Below the pieces are notes generated by a model that saw nothing but the letters and a program-made list of their open reading frames with translations, was not told where the DNA came from and did no database searches. From Bacteroidales bacterium (GTDB taxonomy: Bacteria; Bacteroidota; Bacteroidia; Bacteroidales; ML635J-15): 9,367 nt of DNA. Of the stretch, positions 1 to 6,889 are shown in pieces. Each line of letters opens with the position of its first letter. The first letter of the stretch is position 1. The stretch is taken from positions 1 through 9,367 of the forward strand of contig JAQVGK010000102.1 in the NCBI GenBank assembly GCA_028696755.1, read 5' to 3'. A program made the translations under genes and the position numbers.

Positions 1-1
1 A

Positions 2-472
2 GTTACTCAGGCTGATTTAGCTGCGACCATTAAAAGATTATACAGCAAAGATAAAATTAGCAGAAAAACTTTTGCACAAATAGAAGCTTTGATAAATAAT
101 CTTAATGTGGATTCTGAAACATTTACCAAAGTTGCATTTCCAACAAAAGATGGTTTTGAACTCGAAAGAATACGAAACATTTTGTATTGTGAGGCTGATG
201 GAAATTATTGCAAGATTTTTACAATAACCAAAAACTACATTTATGTTTCTAAACCACTAAAACATGTTTCCGAAATGCTTCCCGAAGAATCTTTCTCTCG
301 TATTCATAAGAAGTACCTCATAAATCTAAATTACTTAAAAAGTTTTTCGAGAACAGATGGTGGTTTTGTAACGATGGACACAGGAGATATTTTACCTGTT
401 TCAACAAGAAACGGTGATTTTCTTATAAAAAAATCGAATCTTTTAAAACCAGATAAAAACCAAGAAGATTAA
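2..472 (+). CDS. LytTR-family response regulator, 5' end cut by window edge
   Basis: This is the C-terminal part of a LytR/AlgR-type response regulator, a cytoplasmic DNA-binding protein normally controlled by phosphorylation of an N-terminal receiver domain. The frame is open to base 2 with no stop, giving 156 visible residues. A TTG at 89 could serve as a start, but the 29 codons before it (beginning VTQADLAATIKRLYS) resemble the last helix of a receiver domain just after its conserved Lys-Pro, so I read the gene as starting outside the window. Visible residues about 44-150 form the LytTR domain: an ILYCEADGNYCKI strand, then SFSRIHKKYLINLNYL, then ILPVSTRN, all typical of the family. The stop is 11 bases before the kinase gene, so the two are probably co-transcribed and form a cognate pair. 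The family is clear; the regulated genes are unknown. Confidence 0.9.
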   Translation, partial: VTQADLAATIKRLYSKDKISRKTFAQIEALINNLNVDSETFTKVAFPTKDGFELERIRNILYCEADGNYCKIFTITKNYIYVSKPLKHVSEMLPEESFSRIHKKYLINLNYLKSFSRTDGGFVTMDTGDILPVSTRNGDFLIKKSNLLKPDKNQED

Positions 473-483
473 ATTTTTGACTG

Positions 484-3474
484 ATGAAAAGCACGTTATT
501 TATAATCTTATTCTGCCTAACAATTGTGTTTTCTGTTTCTGCTCAGAATTACAGGATTCAGAATTTTGATATGAATAACGGATTGCCTTCAAATGCTGTG
601 CGCGTTGTGATGAAGGATTCTAAAGGTTTTATATGGATTGGTACTGATGGAGGCCTTTGTAAGTATGACGGTAAAAATTTTGAAGTTTATACAAAAAACA
701 ATGGATTGTCGGGAAACAAAATTTGGGCGATAGAAGAAGATAAGCACGGAGTTTTGTGGATAGGAACTTATGATAGTGGAATTTCAACTTATGACGGAAA
801 AACTTTTAAGCCATATAAATTAAATGATACAATAAACCAACATGTCCGCTGTTCTGGTTATCTGCCAGAATTTGACTGTATTGGTTTTGGGACCGATTGC
901 GGAATAATTACAATAACAAATGGTAAAGCTCAATATTTTAATCCCGAAAACAAGAATTCTTCTAAAGAAAGATTATTGATTATTTCTGTTCAAGAAACCA
1001 TAAATAGTTTTGTTTTTCATTCATATTTCTATGTTCCTTCTTACGAATATTTTCCAAAAGATAAGATTTTAAAAGTACCTCTTGGATATGATCAGCTTGG
1101 AATCAACAATATTTTTGGAGCAGTAATCAATAATTGTAAGGATACTGTTGTAGCATTTATGGGAGGTGAGGTTATTGTTTTAAAAAAGGATGCAAATGTA
1201 GTTTTCCCAAACACTGGTATGATAACTTCGATGGTTAAAGATAAGACGGATAATATTTGGCTTTCAGGCTGGGATGGATCTCAAAGTGGAAAAACCGGAG
1301 GAGTTTTTAAATTAAAAAACGATGAGCTAATTGATTACACAAATAAATTAGGAATTGAATCCAGATTTGCGTGGACAATTTTTAATGATTCAGTGTCTGA
1401 CTTTAATTGGATTGGCACACTTGATAAAGGATTGTTCGTTTTTAAAAATTCTTTTTTCGAATATTATGATCTCAATTTGCCAAAAATTACAATTAACGAT
1501 TTTATTATTTCTGACTCAATTACTTGGATTGCAGCAAATGATTACTTGATTAAGACAACGGATACAGACACTGTCTTTTTTGACAAAAAATATTTTAGTC
1601 GGATTGTGGGAAATACAAATGCTGAACATTTAAAAAATTTCTTTCAAAATCAGGATCAGAGATTAGATTTTCTGTATTTAGAATTTAACTCCGAAAACCA
1701 ACTTTATATTGCTACAAATTATGCATTCTATCGGTATAACAAAAAAAATGATAATTTCAGTTTTGCAGGCATCAATAGATTTCCCTTTTTCTTTACCCAA
1801 AACGAATTTTATTCTGTTGGCTGGTCGCGTTTACGAAAGTATAAAAATCCAAATGACTTTGAAACATCAGTTGAATTAACTTCTTCAAATTACCCTTATG
1901 ATGTAAGTAGAATTTATGAACGAGGAAACGAAAAATGGTTGGCAAGCTGGTCAAATGGTTTGTATGTTTTCGATAATGGAGAATTTACAAATCTTAATGT
2001 AAAAAATGACAAACTAGATTCTAATGTGAAAGATATTTGCTTTGGTAAAAATGGAGTTATTTATGTTGCCCAGAGTAATTGTGAAATACTTGTTTGCCGA
2101 TATGATAATGGCGAATTTGTGGTTTTAGATTCTTATGATAACAAAACCGGAATAATTGGAAATAACATCAATTGGGTAGCGATAAATAAAAATGGTTATT
2201 TGATGTTGGGAACCGATAAAGGGCTAAATTTAATTTTAAATCCTGATGACAAGAAAAATCGTAAGATAAAGTTCTTTAACGAAAAGGACGGTTATTGTGC
2301 GCGCAATTCGACTGTCGCAAAAAACGATTCCGAAGGAAACGTTTGGATAGATACCGACAAAGGATTGCTAAAAATTAATGCTGATGCCTTAGCAGGCTTT
2401 AAGGTTGAAGACAATTTAAGAATAGACTCTGTAAAAGTTAACGAAATTGCTTTTCCTGATATTCTCACAAAAGATAAAGTAAGCCTGAGATATAACCAGA
2501 ATTTTATCAGTTTTTTCTTCTCGAAACCAAATTTTTCGGATCCTGAAAAAGATGTAATTTTTTACCGACTACTTAGTCAATCAGATAAATGGATAGAAGC
2601 TACGCCCGATGGTAGAATAGATTTCTTTGCATTGCCACCGGGAGAATATGAGTTCCAAATCAGATGCTTTAATAAAACTAACGGTGAATTTGGCAAAACT
2701 ATTTCGCATCGTTTCACAATTCAGAAACCTTGGTGGGCAACATTTTGGTTTATTGGGTTAACAATTATTCTTATTACACTTGCAGCGACTTTGATAATCA
2801 GATGGAAAATCAAAAAAATTAAAGAAGATGCCGAAAAGAAAACACAAATAAGCAAGCAGATTGCCGAACTCGAAATGAAAGCTTTGCAATCGCAAATGAA
2901 CCCGCATTTTGTATTTAATTCAATAAATTCCATTCAAAATTTTGTTCTCGGCAACCAAACCGATGATGCATTAAAATATCTAGCCCATTTTTCTCAACTT
3001 TTGCGAAGCGTATTAAATTTTGCTTCCTTAAAATATATTAGCATTGCCGAAGAACTCGAATTTCTCGATCATTACACTCAGCTCGAAAAAATGCGGTTCG
3101 ATAACGGTTTTGCAATTGATTATCATATCGAAGACAGTATAAATCCAAAGGAAGTATTAATTCCACCGATGGTTTTACAACCAATTATAGAAAACTCGAT
3201 TAAACATGGACTTGTTTACAAAAATCCTCAAGGCAAAATAACAGTAAGCTTTGATTTGTGTGGTGAAATTCTTTGTTGCACAATAATCGATAATGGTATT
3301 GGACCCGAACAGGCATCACAAAAACAAACTAGAGCACACACTTCCAAAGCACTCGGCATAATACGCGAAAGACTAAAAATACTTTATTCTAATCCCCAAA
3401 CAGGCATTGAAATAAATGACCAGAATCCAGGATGTAAAGTAACACTTAAATTTGAGCTACAGTTTGTGGAATAG
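484..3474 (+). CDS. Propeller-sensor LytS-type membrane histidine kinase
   Basis: A 996-residue sensor kinase, inferred to phosphorylate the LytTR regulator just upstream. Residues 1-21 are a signal peptide ending in SVSAQ. Residues ~22-650 carry two-component-regulator propeller repeats, seen as recurring WIGT-type blades near residues 51, 92, 259, 309, 485, 574 and 621. A Y_Y_Y domain follows at ~670-745 (FYRLL, then LPPGEYEFQIRC). One membrane helix lies at ~751-774, then a short charged coiled-coil linker. The kinase core is the His_kinase (LytS/YehU) type: His808 in QMNPHFVFNSINSIQ is the expected phosphorylation site, the N box is PPMVLQPIIENSIKHG (Asn904), and the G box is DNGIG (936-940). 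All key residues are present. Unlike hybrid two-component systems, which often have this sensor, it has no fused receiver or AraC domain; the separate LytTR gene fills that role. The ligand is unknown. Confidence 0.95.
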   Translation: MKSTLFIILFCLTIVFSVSAQNYRIQNFDMNNGLPSNAVRVVMKDSKGFIWIGTDGGLCKYDGKNFEVYTKNNGLSGNKIWAIEEDKHGVLWIGTYDSGISTYDGKTFKPYKLNDTINQHVRCSGYLPEFDCIGFGTDCGIITITNGKAQYFNPENKNSSKERLLIISVQETINSFVFHSYFYVPSYEYFPKDKILKVPLGYDQLGINNIFGAVINNCKDTVVAFMGGEVIVLKKDANVVFPNTGMITSMVKDKTDNIWLSGWDGSQSGKTGGVFKLKNDELIDYTNKLGIESRFAWTIFNDSVSDFNWIGTLDKGLFVFKNSFFEYYDLNLPKITINDFIISDSITWIAANDYLIKTTDTDTVFFDKKYFSRIVGNTNAEHLKNFFQNQDQRLDFLYLEFNSENQLYIATNYAFYRYNKKNDNFSFAGINRFPFFFTQNEFYSVGWSRLRKYKNPNDFETSVELTSSNYPYDVSRIYERGNEKWLASWSNGLYVFDNGEFTNLNVKNDKLDSNVKDICFGKNGVIYVAQSNCEILVCRYDNGEFVVLDSYDNKTGIIGNNINWVAINKNGYLMLGTDKGLNLILNPDDKKNRKIKFFNEKDGYCARNSTVAKNDSEGNVWIDTDKGLLKINADALAGFKVEDNLRIDSVKVNEIAFPDILTKDKVSLRYNQNFISFFFSKPNFSDPEKDVIFYRLLSQSDKWIEATPDGRIDFFALPPGEYEFQIRCFNKTNGEFGKTISHRFTIQKPWWATFWFIGLTIILITLAATLIIRWKIKKIKEDAEKKTQISKQIAELEMKALQSQMNPHFVFNSINSIQNFVLGNQTDDALKYLAHFSQLLRSVLNFASLKYISIAEELEFLDHYTQLEKMRFDNGFAIDYHIEDSINPKEVLIPPMVLQPIIENSIKHGLVYKNPQGKITVSFDLCGEILCCTIIDNGIGPEQASQKQTRAHTSKALGIIRERLKILYSNPQTGIEINDQNPGCKVTLKFELQFVE

Positions 3475-3629
3475 GCAAAACCAAAACTATTGATCTGCTG
3501 AAAAATATTTATACATTATCCCATAATTAAGCAAAATAATCCCTAAAAATCACAATTTTGTTCTGCATTAAAAACGATAAAACGCATTTTTATTACGCTT
3601 AAACCTCAAAAACAACGATAAGTAAATCG

Positions 3630-3662
3630 TTTAAATTACCATGTTTTTATTTTATAATTTTG
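3630..3662 (+). promoter_or_regulatory. Candidate Bacteroidota-type promoter
   Basis: TAATTTTG at 3655-3662 fits the Bacteroidota -7 consensus TAnnTTTG. A poor -33 match (TTTA, 3630-3633) lies 21 bases upstream. Transcription would begin near 3669, placing the 33-bp repeat at 3681 inside the 5' leader of the gene at 3735. The box is short and the region AT-rich, so a chance match is possible. Confidence 0.35.
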
Positions 3663-3680
3663 AAATCGACAGCATTGTTT

Positions 3681-3713
3681 ACGCGGTTGCCGAAAAGCGT
3701 GGAGAGAGTAGGC
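3681..3713 (+). repeat. Module-leader repeat, copy 1
   Basis: A 33-base sequence beginning ACGCGGTTGCCGAAAAGCGT and ending in a purine-rich GGAGAGAGTAGGC. It is identical over these 33 bases to the copy at 5083 and closely matched at 6842. It stands 21 bases before the ATG at 3735. Read in the phase of the downstream gene it encodes LPKSVERVG and continues to a TAA (3732-3734) that directly abuts that ATG. The ends ACGC and GCGT can pair as a 4-bp stem. Function unknown. Confidence 0.85.
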
Positions 3714-3734
3714 GGGTATTGTAAAATAAACTAA

Positions 3735-4211
3735 ATGAATGCTGATTTAGAAAAAATTGTTAACTCGGTTCTTATTAATGGGGAAATTTCTGATAGAAGT
3801 AGAGGGTTACTTATGAAAAAAGCGGAACAATTAGGCGTAGATTTAATAGATTTTGAGCTTGAACTAGAAAGTAAAATTTATAAGGACACTCCTAAATTTG
3901 TTGAAAGAAATACGATTTTAAAGAGCTCAAGACGTACACCTATTAAAGAAAAATTTGGATTTCCACTGTGGGCAGTATGGCTTATTAATGTCTTTGCTTG
4001 GATTTTTTTCTTAGTAACTCTCAATCCTATCATTGAAATAATTTTAGGTTTTTGCTGTACTGTTTGTGTATTTTTAGCACTTAAGCATTATAAAATTAAA
4101 ACACCAGCTCTATTTAATCTGTGGTTTTTAGCTCCAGGCTATATTATATATATATCTGTTATTGATGCTCTGTGGATGTTTGCGTGGGGTATTAGTTCGA
4201 TTGATCTGTAA
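3735..4211 (+). CDS. Small membrane protein with shared N-terminal helical domain
   Basis: A 158-residue protein of unknown function. Residues 1-48 (LEKIVNSVLINGEIS, then LLMKKAEQLGVDLIDFELE) form a charged helical domain. It resembles short N-terminal domains I associate with many Bacteroidota membrane proteins, which carry a 'G-x-I-x-x-x-x-R-x-x-L-x-x-K-A-x-x-x-G-x-D' pattern. The same domain begins the next gene, with about 36 of 48 residues identical. After a basic linker (51-75) come probably three membrane helices at ~77-95, ~98-116 and ~129-150. There is no signal peptide, so the N-terminal domain is probably cytoplasmic. The ATG is the first in frame after a stop that touches it. It heads the first repeat-bounded module. 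The C-terminal half matches no family I know. Confidence 0.8.
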   Translation: MNADLEKIVNSVLINGEISDRSRGLLMKKAEQLGVDLIDFELELESKIYKDTPKFVERNTILKSSRRTPIKEKFGFPLWAVWLINVFAWIFFLVTLNPIIEIILGFCCTVCVFLALKHYKIKTPALFNLWFLAPGYIIYISVIDALWMFAWGISSIDL

Positions 4212-4311
4212 GTTTTTAATTGATAGAAGATTGTTAAAAAGGTTTTAATGAATTATATATTAATCCTATTCGATTGAGACTTATGATTAAAGAAAACTTA
4301 ATAATTTAAAC

Positions 4312-5064
4312 ATGAATATTGAATTAGAAAAAATAGTTAACTCCATCCTCGCTAAAGGAGAAATCAATGAAAGAAGTAGAGAATTGCTTATGAAAAAAGC
4401 CGAAACAATGGGACTCGATCTTATTGACTTTGAGCTTGAAATTGAGAGCAAAATAGCTTTTAGAAAAGCATATCCTGACAGTAAACCTCCTACAATTATT
4501 TCTTCATCCCCAATTGTTGTGATTCCATGCGCAAATGTGCCAAAAAATGATAAAAAACCCAGTATTGAAAACAATGGCAGTCAGCACAAGGTTGAAAAAC
4601 CAAAAGCTAATACTGAGAAATCAATTAAATCACAAAAATTAATTCTAATAATTCTTTTAATTGGATTTATTGGTTCCCTACTAATTGGGCTTGCATTATG
4701 GTTGGCGTTTACTTTTTTATGGCAAGAAGAAAAAGTTTATTCTGACTCTGTTTTAAATAGCAGCGATAAATTTAGAAAAGTTGAGTTTAAAGAAAACTAT
4801 AAAGCCGAAAGAGATAGCCAAAAGCAAATTGATGGTTTTTTTGCAGGACAAACAGTAATAGCTAACATAAAAAAAGTTTATTTTTATTCACAGCCCGATA
4901 ATAATTCTAAAACAGAATCTTATTTCGTTAATGGGCAAGAAGCTCTTATTACAGAAGATGCTCAGGGAGATTTTGTTAAGGTCAGCTTTGAGTATAATAA
5001 TGTAATTACTGAGGGATATATTTTAAAATCAGAGGTGGTTCTTAAAAACGAAAATGGTAATTAG
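4312..5064 (+). CDS. Single-span membrane protein with SH3-like C-terminal domain
   Basis: A 250-residue paralogue of the preceding gene at its N-terminus only. Residues 1-48 repeat the same helical domain (LEKIVNSILAKGEIN, LLMKKAETMGLDLIDFELE). Residues ~50-108 are a Pro/Lys/Ser-rich linker without clear structure. One strong membrane helix lies at ~109-137. Residues ~181-245 look like a bacterial SH3 domain: KKVYFYSQPD, then YFVNGQEALITEDAQGDFVKVSF and finally GYILKSEV, the usual order of strands. The likely topology is cytoplasmic N-terminal domain, one span, and a periplasmic SH3-like domain that could bind cell-wall or protein ligands; that role is inferred from the domain type. A 100-bp gap without a clear promoter separates it from its paralogue, so shared transcription is likely. 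It ends 18 bases before repeat copy 2. Confidence 0.85.
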   Translation: MNIELEKIVNSILAKGEINERSRELLMKKAETMGLDLIDFELEIESKIAFRKAYPDSKPPTIISSSPIVVIPCANVPKNDKKPSIENNGSQHKVEKPKANTEKSIKSQKLILIILLIGFIGSLLIGLALWLAFTFLWQEEKVYSDSVLNSSDKFRKVEFKENYKAERDSQKQIDGFFAGQTVIANIKKVYFYSQPDNNSKTESYFVNGQEALITEDAQGDFVKVSFEYNNVITEGYILKSEVVLKNENGN

Positions 5065-5082
5065 TGGATAAATAACAATATA

Positions 5083-5115
5083 ACGCGGTTGCCGAAAAGC
5101 GTGGAGAGAGTAGGC
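5083..5115 (+). repeat. Module-leader repeat, copy 2
   Basis: Identical to copy 1 over 33 bases, 18 bases after the preceding stop and 24 bases before the ATG at 5140. Its TTG (5089) opens a frame that runs without a stop into the downstream gene. The stretch from the repeat to the ATG also resembles the matching part of copy 3: both end in TAAAA(G)CATATTT(T) before ATGAAAA. Confidence 0.85.
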
Positions 5116-5139
5116 CAAACAATTTATAAAAGCATATTT

Positions 5140-5730
5140 ATGAAAAAACTATTGTTTGTTTTATTGGCAGTATGTCTAATTGCTTTAAGTTACAATTCGT
5201 TTACTCAAAGCTCAAATGTAACTTATACTGAAAGTATTGATACCATTAAATATACTAAGACACAAGAATATTCTTTTCGCAATTTATCCATCGTTATAAT
5301 AAGCTACAGTAATCCATGGTCTGGAAGATGGGATAACGAAGATAAATTTTATTATTTCATTGATGGATCTAACAAAGCAAAGGTAGAGCCTTCGTTTTAC
5401 TTTAATTCAAATTTAGAAGATTTATTACCAAAAATAAATAACTCGTTACTAGTTCAATTCAATGACCTTAAAAACTCAGAAGAAACTAGTATTCTTGAAT
5501 GTATAAAAGATTGTGCAACCCAATTTGAGTTTACTCCCTATACAAAAGAGAATTTATATTTTTATTTTAACACATATCCTAAAGACGGCAATGAAGATGA
5601 GATAGAATGGAGGGTTGTTTTTGGAGGTCCTGAGTTTGGCTTTCCAGATTACTGCGAAGGATGGTGTAAATCAGTGACAAATATTGAGTTTACTATGACA
5701 TTAGATGAATTTGAAAAATATTTAAAATAG
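5140..5730 (+). CDS. Exported protein of unknown function with two CX3C motifs
   Basis: A 196-residue protein with a clear signal peptide (Met-Lys-Lys, a hydrophobic core at ~4-17, probable cleavage near residue 23), so it is periplasmic or secreted. I chose the ATG at 5140 because the signal peptide starts there; a TTG at 5089 would extend the frame through the upstream repeat and bury the signal. The mature part is acidic and aromatic-rich, with strand-like segments such as LSIVIISYSNPW and IEWRVVFGG. It holds four cysteines as two CX3C pairs (121/125 and 172/176), which could form disulfides. There is no T9SS sorting domain and no lipobox. I recognise no family. It lies 25 bases before the next gene and is probably in one operon with it, in the second repeat-bounded module. 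Confidence 0.8.
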   Translation: MKKLLFVLLAVCLIALSYNSFTQSSNVTYTESIDTIKYTKTQEYSFRNLSIVIISYSNPWSGRWDNEDKFYYFIDGSNKAKVEPSFYFNSNLEDLLPKINNSLLVQFNDLKNSEETSILECIKDCATQFEFTPYTKENLYFYFNTYPKDGNEDEIEWRVVFGGPEFGFPDYCEGWCKSVTNIEFTMTLDEFEKYLK

Positions 5731-5755
5731 GTGATTAACAATTAAAGCAAATATT

Positions 5756-6772
5756 ATGAAAAAGATTTTTACAATTTTAGTTTTAACATTATCGATTAGT
5801 TCTTTTGCACAGACAACAGTTTGTTATGATACTCCAGATGGTATAGACAATACTTGGACTGGGGGATGGAGTTATAAAGAATTTATTATACCTGTTGGTT
5901 ATAAAATTGATTCTGTTTATGGAGATTTTGATCGCAACGGCTATCCAGAAAATGAATATGATTTTATATTTTCTGTTTGCTTGGGGACAACTGTTTTTGG
6001 AGAAACTTCTCCAACAAGCCCTTTTAATTATCTAGACATTAATAGTTCTCTTTATGACACTTGGATCGACTTAACATCATTTGCATATACCTCAATTGGA
6101 GTTGTTAGGGTTTATCTGCCAGTAAATGCGGGAGCTGTTTGGAATAATTTATGTTTTGCAATTTCTCCTATCATTGACAATTCTTATTGTTTTAATACTC
6201 CAGATGGTATTGAAACAGAATGGTCTGGAGGATGGAGCTATAAAGAGTTTATAATACCTGATGGTTATAAAATTGATTCTGTTTATGGAGATTTCGATCG
6301 CAACGGTTATCCTGAAAATGAATTAGATTTTATATTTTCTGTTTGCTTAGGTACAACTGTTTTTGGAGAAACTGAACCTGTTAGTCCTTTTAATTACCAG
6401 GAGATAAATACCTCATTATATGACCATTGGATTGATTTAACTAGTTTTAATTATTCATCTATCGGAGTTGCTCGAGTATTTCTTCCAACTAATACTGGTG
6501 CGATTTGGAATAGTTTCTGCTTTGCAATTTCACCAATAAGCAATAGAGCGTTTAATACTAGACTTTCGAAAATAAAAGCTTATCCAAATCCTGTCAGTCA
6601 AACTCTATATTTAACTGGAAAAACTGATTTTTCAGTTTATTCTCTGGATGGTAAAAAAATCTTTTCTGGAAATTCATCAAGTCTTGATGTAAGTGATTAT
6701 GCTCCAGGAATTTATATTATTAAATTTATTAATGATTCAGAGCAAAATATTTTAAGGTTTGTGAAAGAATAG
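5756..6772 (+). CDS. T9SS-sorted surface protein with two tandem ~122-residue repeats
   Basis: A 338-residue protein with a signal peptide (1-19, ending SSFAQ) and a C-terminal T9SS type A sorting domain at ~272-338 (KIKAYPNPVSQTLYL, then FSVYSLDGKKIF, APGIYIIKF and a final FVKE). It is therefore expected to cross the outer membrane by the type IX system and be released or anchored at the surface. Between these lie two near-identical units (22-142 and 144-264). Each has the order TPDGI, GGWSYKEFIIP, GYKIDSVYGDFDRNGYPENE, FIFSVCLGTTVFGET, WIDLTSF and CFAISPI. The DFDRNG segment (Asp57, Asp59, Asn61, Gly62; again at 179-184) resembles a DxDxNG calcium-binding loop. Three cysteines per unit are conserved. 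The fold is probably beta-rich and might bind ligand or sugar; that is inference, as I recognise no named family. Export and sorting are secure. Confidence 0.9.
   Translation: MKKIFTILVLTLSISSFAQTTVCYDTPDGIDNTWTGGWSYKEFIIPVGYKIDSVYGDFDRNGYPENEYDFIFSVCLGTTVFGETSPTSPFNYLDINSSLYDTWIDLTSFAYTSIGVVRVYLPVNAGAVWNNLCFAISPIIDNSYCFNTPDGIETEWSGGWSYKEFIIPDGYKIDSVYGDFDRNGYPENELDFIFSVCLGTTVFGETEPVSPFNYQEINTSLYDHWIDLTSFNYSSIGVARVFLPTNTGAIWNSFCFAISPISNRAFNTRLSKIKAYPNPVSQTLYLTGKTDFSVYSLDGKKIFSGNSSSLDVSDYAPGIYIIKFINDSEQNILRFVKE
5819..6548 (+). repeat. Internal tandem duplication within the T9SS substrate gene
   Basis: Two units with a 366-base (122-codon) period lie inside the gene at 5756-6772. The DNA is nearly identical around the segment encoding GYKIDSVYGDFDRNGYP (about 5898-5950 and 6264-6316), with mostly third-position differences. 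This points to a fairly recent in-frame duplication kept under protein-level selection. Confidence 0.9.
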
Positions 6773-6804
6773 TGGATTGATGCTGAATTATATTAGTTTT
6801 TACC

Positions 6805-6820
6805 ACTAAAATAGTTTAGT
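6805..6820. repeat. AT-rich perfect inverted repeat
   Basis: ACTAAA and TTTAGT flank a 4-base ATAG spacer, 32 bases after the T9SS substrate gene and 21 bases before repeat copy 3. It could be a small operator or a weak hairpin between modules. No T-run follows it, so it is not a typical intrinsic terminator. Confidence 0.35.
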
Positions 6821-6841
6821 CATATTAAGGATTCTGTAAAG

Positions 6842-6871
6842 ATGCGGTTGCCGAAAAGCGTAAGAGTAGGC
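6842..6871 (+). repeat. Module-leader repeat, copy 3 (variant)
   Basis: Matches copies 1 and 2 from GCGGTTGCCGAAAAGCGT to AGAGTAGGC, but begins ATGC instead of ACGC and lacks three bases in the GGAGAGAG stretch. The change keeps the reading phase (SVRVG instead of SVERVG). Its ATGC can still pair with GCGT in RNA through one wobble. It lies 18 bases before the ATG at 6890. Confidence 0.8.
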
Positions 6872-6889
6872 ATTAATAAAACATATTTT

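Noticed and set aside
2721..2933. A 70-codon reverse-strand frame inside the histidine kinase gene
   Set aside because: It overlaps the membrane helix and phosphorylation-site region of an evident kinase; hydrophobic antisense frames are common there.
3475..3680. Intrinsic terminator after the kinase gene
   Set aside because: No GC-rich stem followed by a T-run is visible; only AT-rich sequence with short repeats such as AACGATAA.
4287..4574. A 95-codon reverse-strand frame opposite the start of the SH3-domain gene
   Set aside because: It lies antisense to the conserved N-terminal domain, which has clear protein-level conservation with its paralogue on the + strand.
5089..5139. TTG start extending the exported gene through repeat copy 2
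   Set aside because: The signal peptide begins at the ATG at 5140, so the extension would bury it. The frame stays open because the repeat itself has no stop; kept only as a leader-peptide idea.
3681..6871. Integron attC sites
   Set aside because: The repeats lack the paired RYYYAAC and GTTRRRY core sites and the long imperfect palindrome, lie before rather than after the genes, and no integrase is in the window.
3681..6871. CRISPR array
   Set aside because: The three copies are more than 1.4 kb apart with genes between them, not spaced by short unique spacers, and no cas gene is present.
6842..6889. ATG start of the lipoprotein gene inside repeat copy 3
   Set aside because: The other copies have ACG at this place, and the lipoprotein signal begins at 6890.
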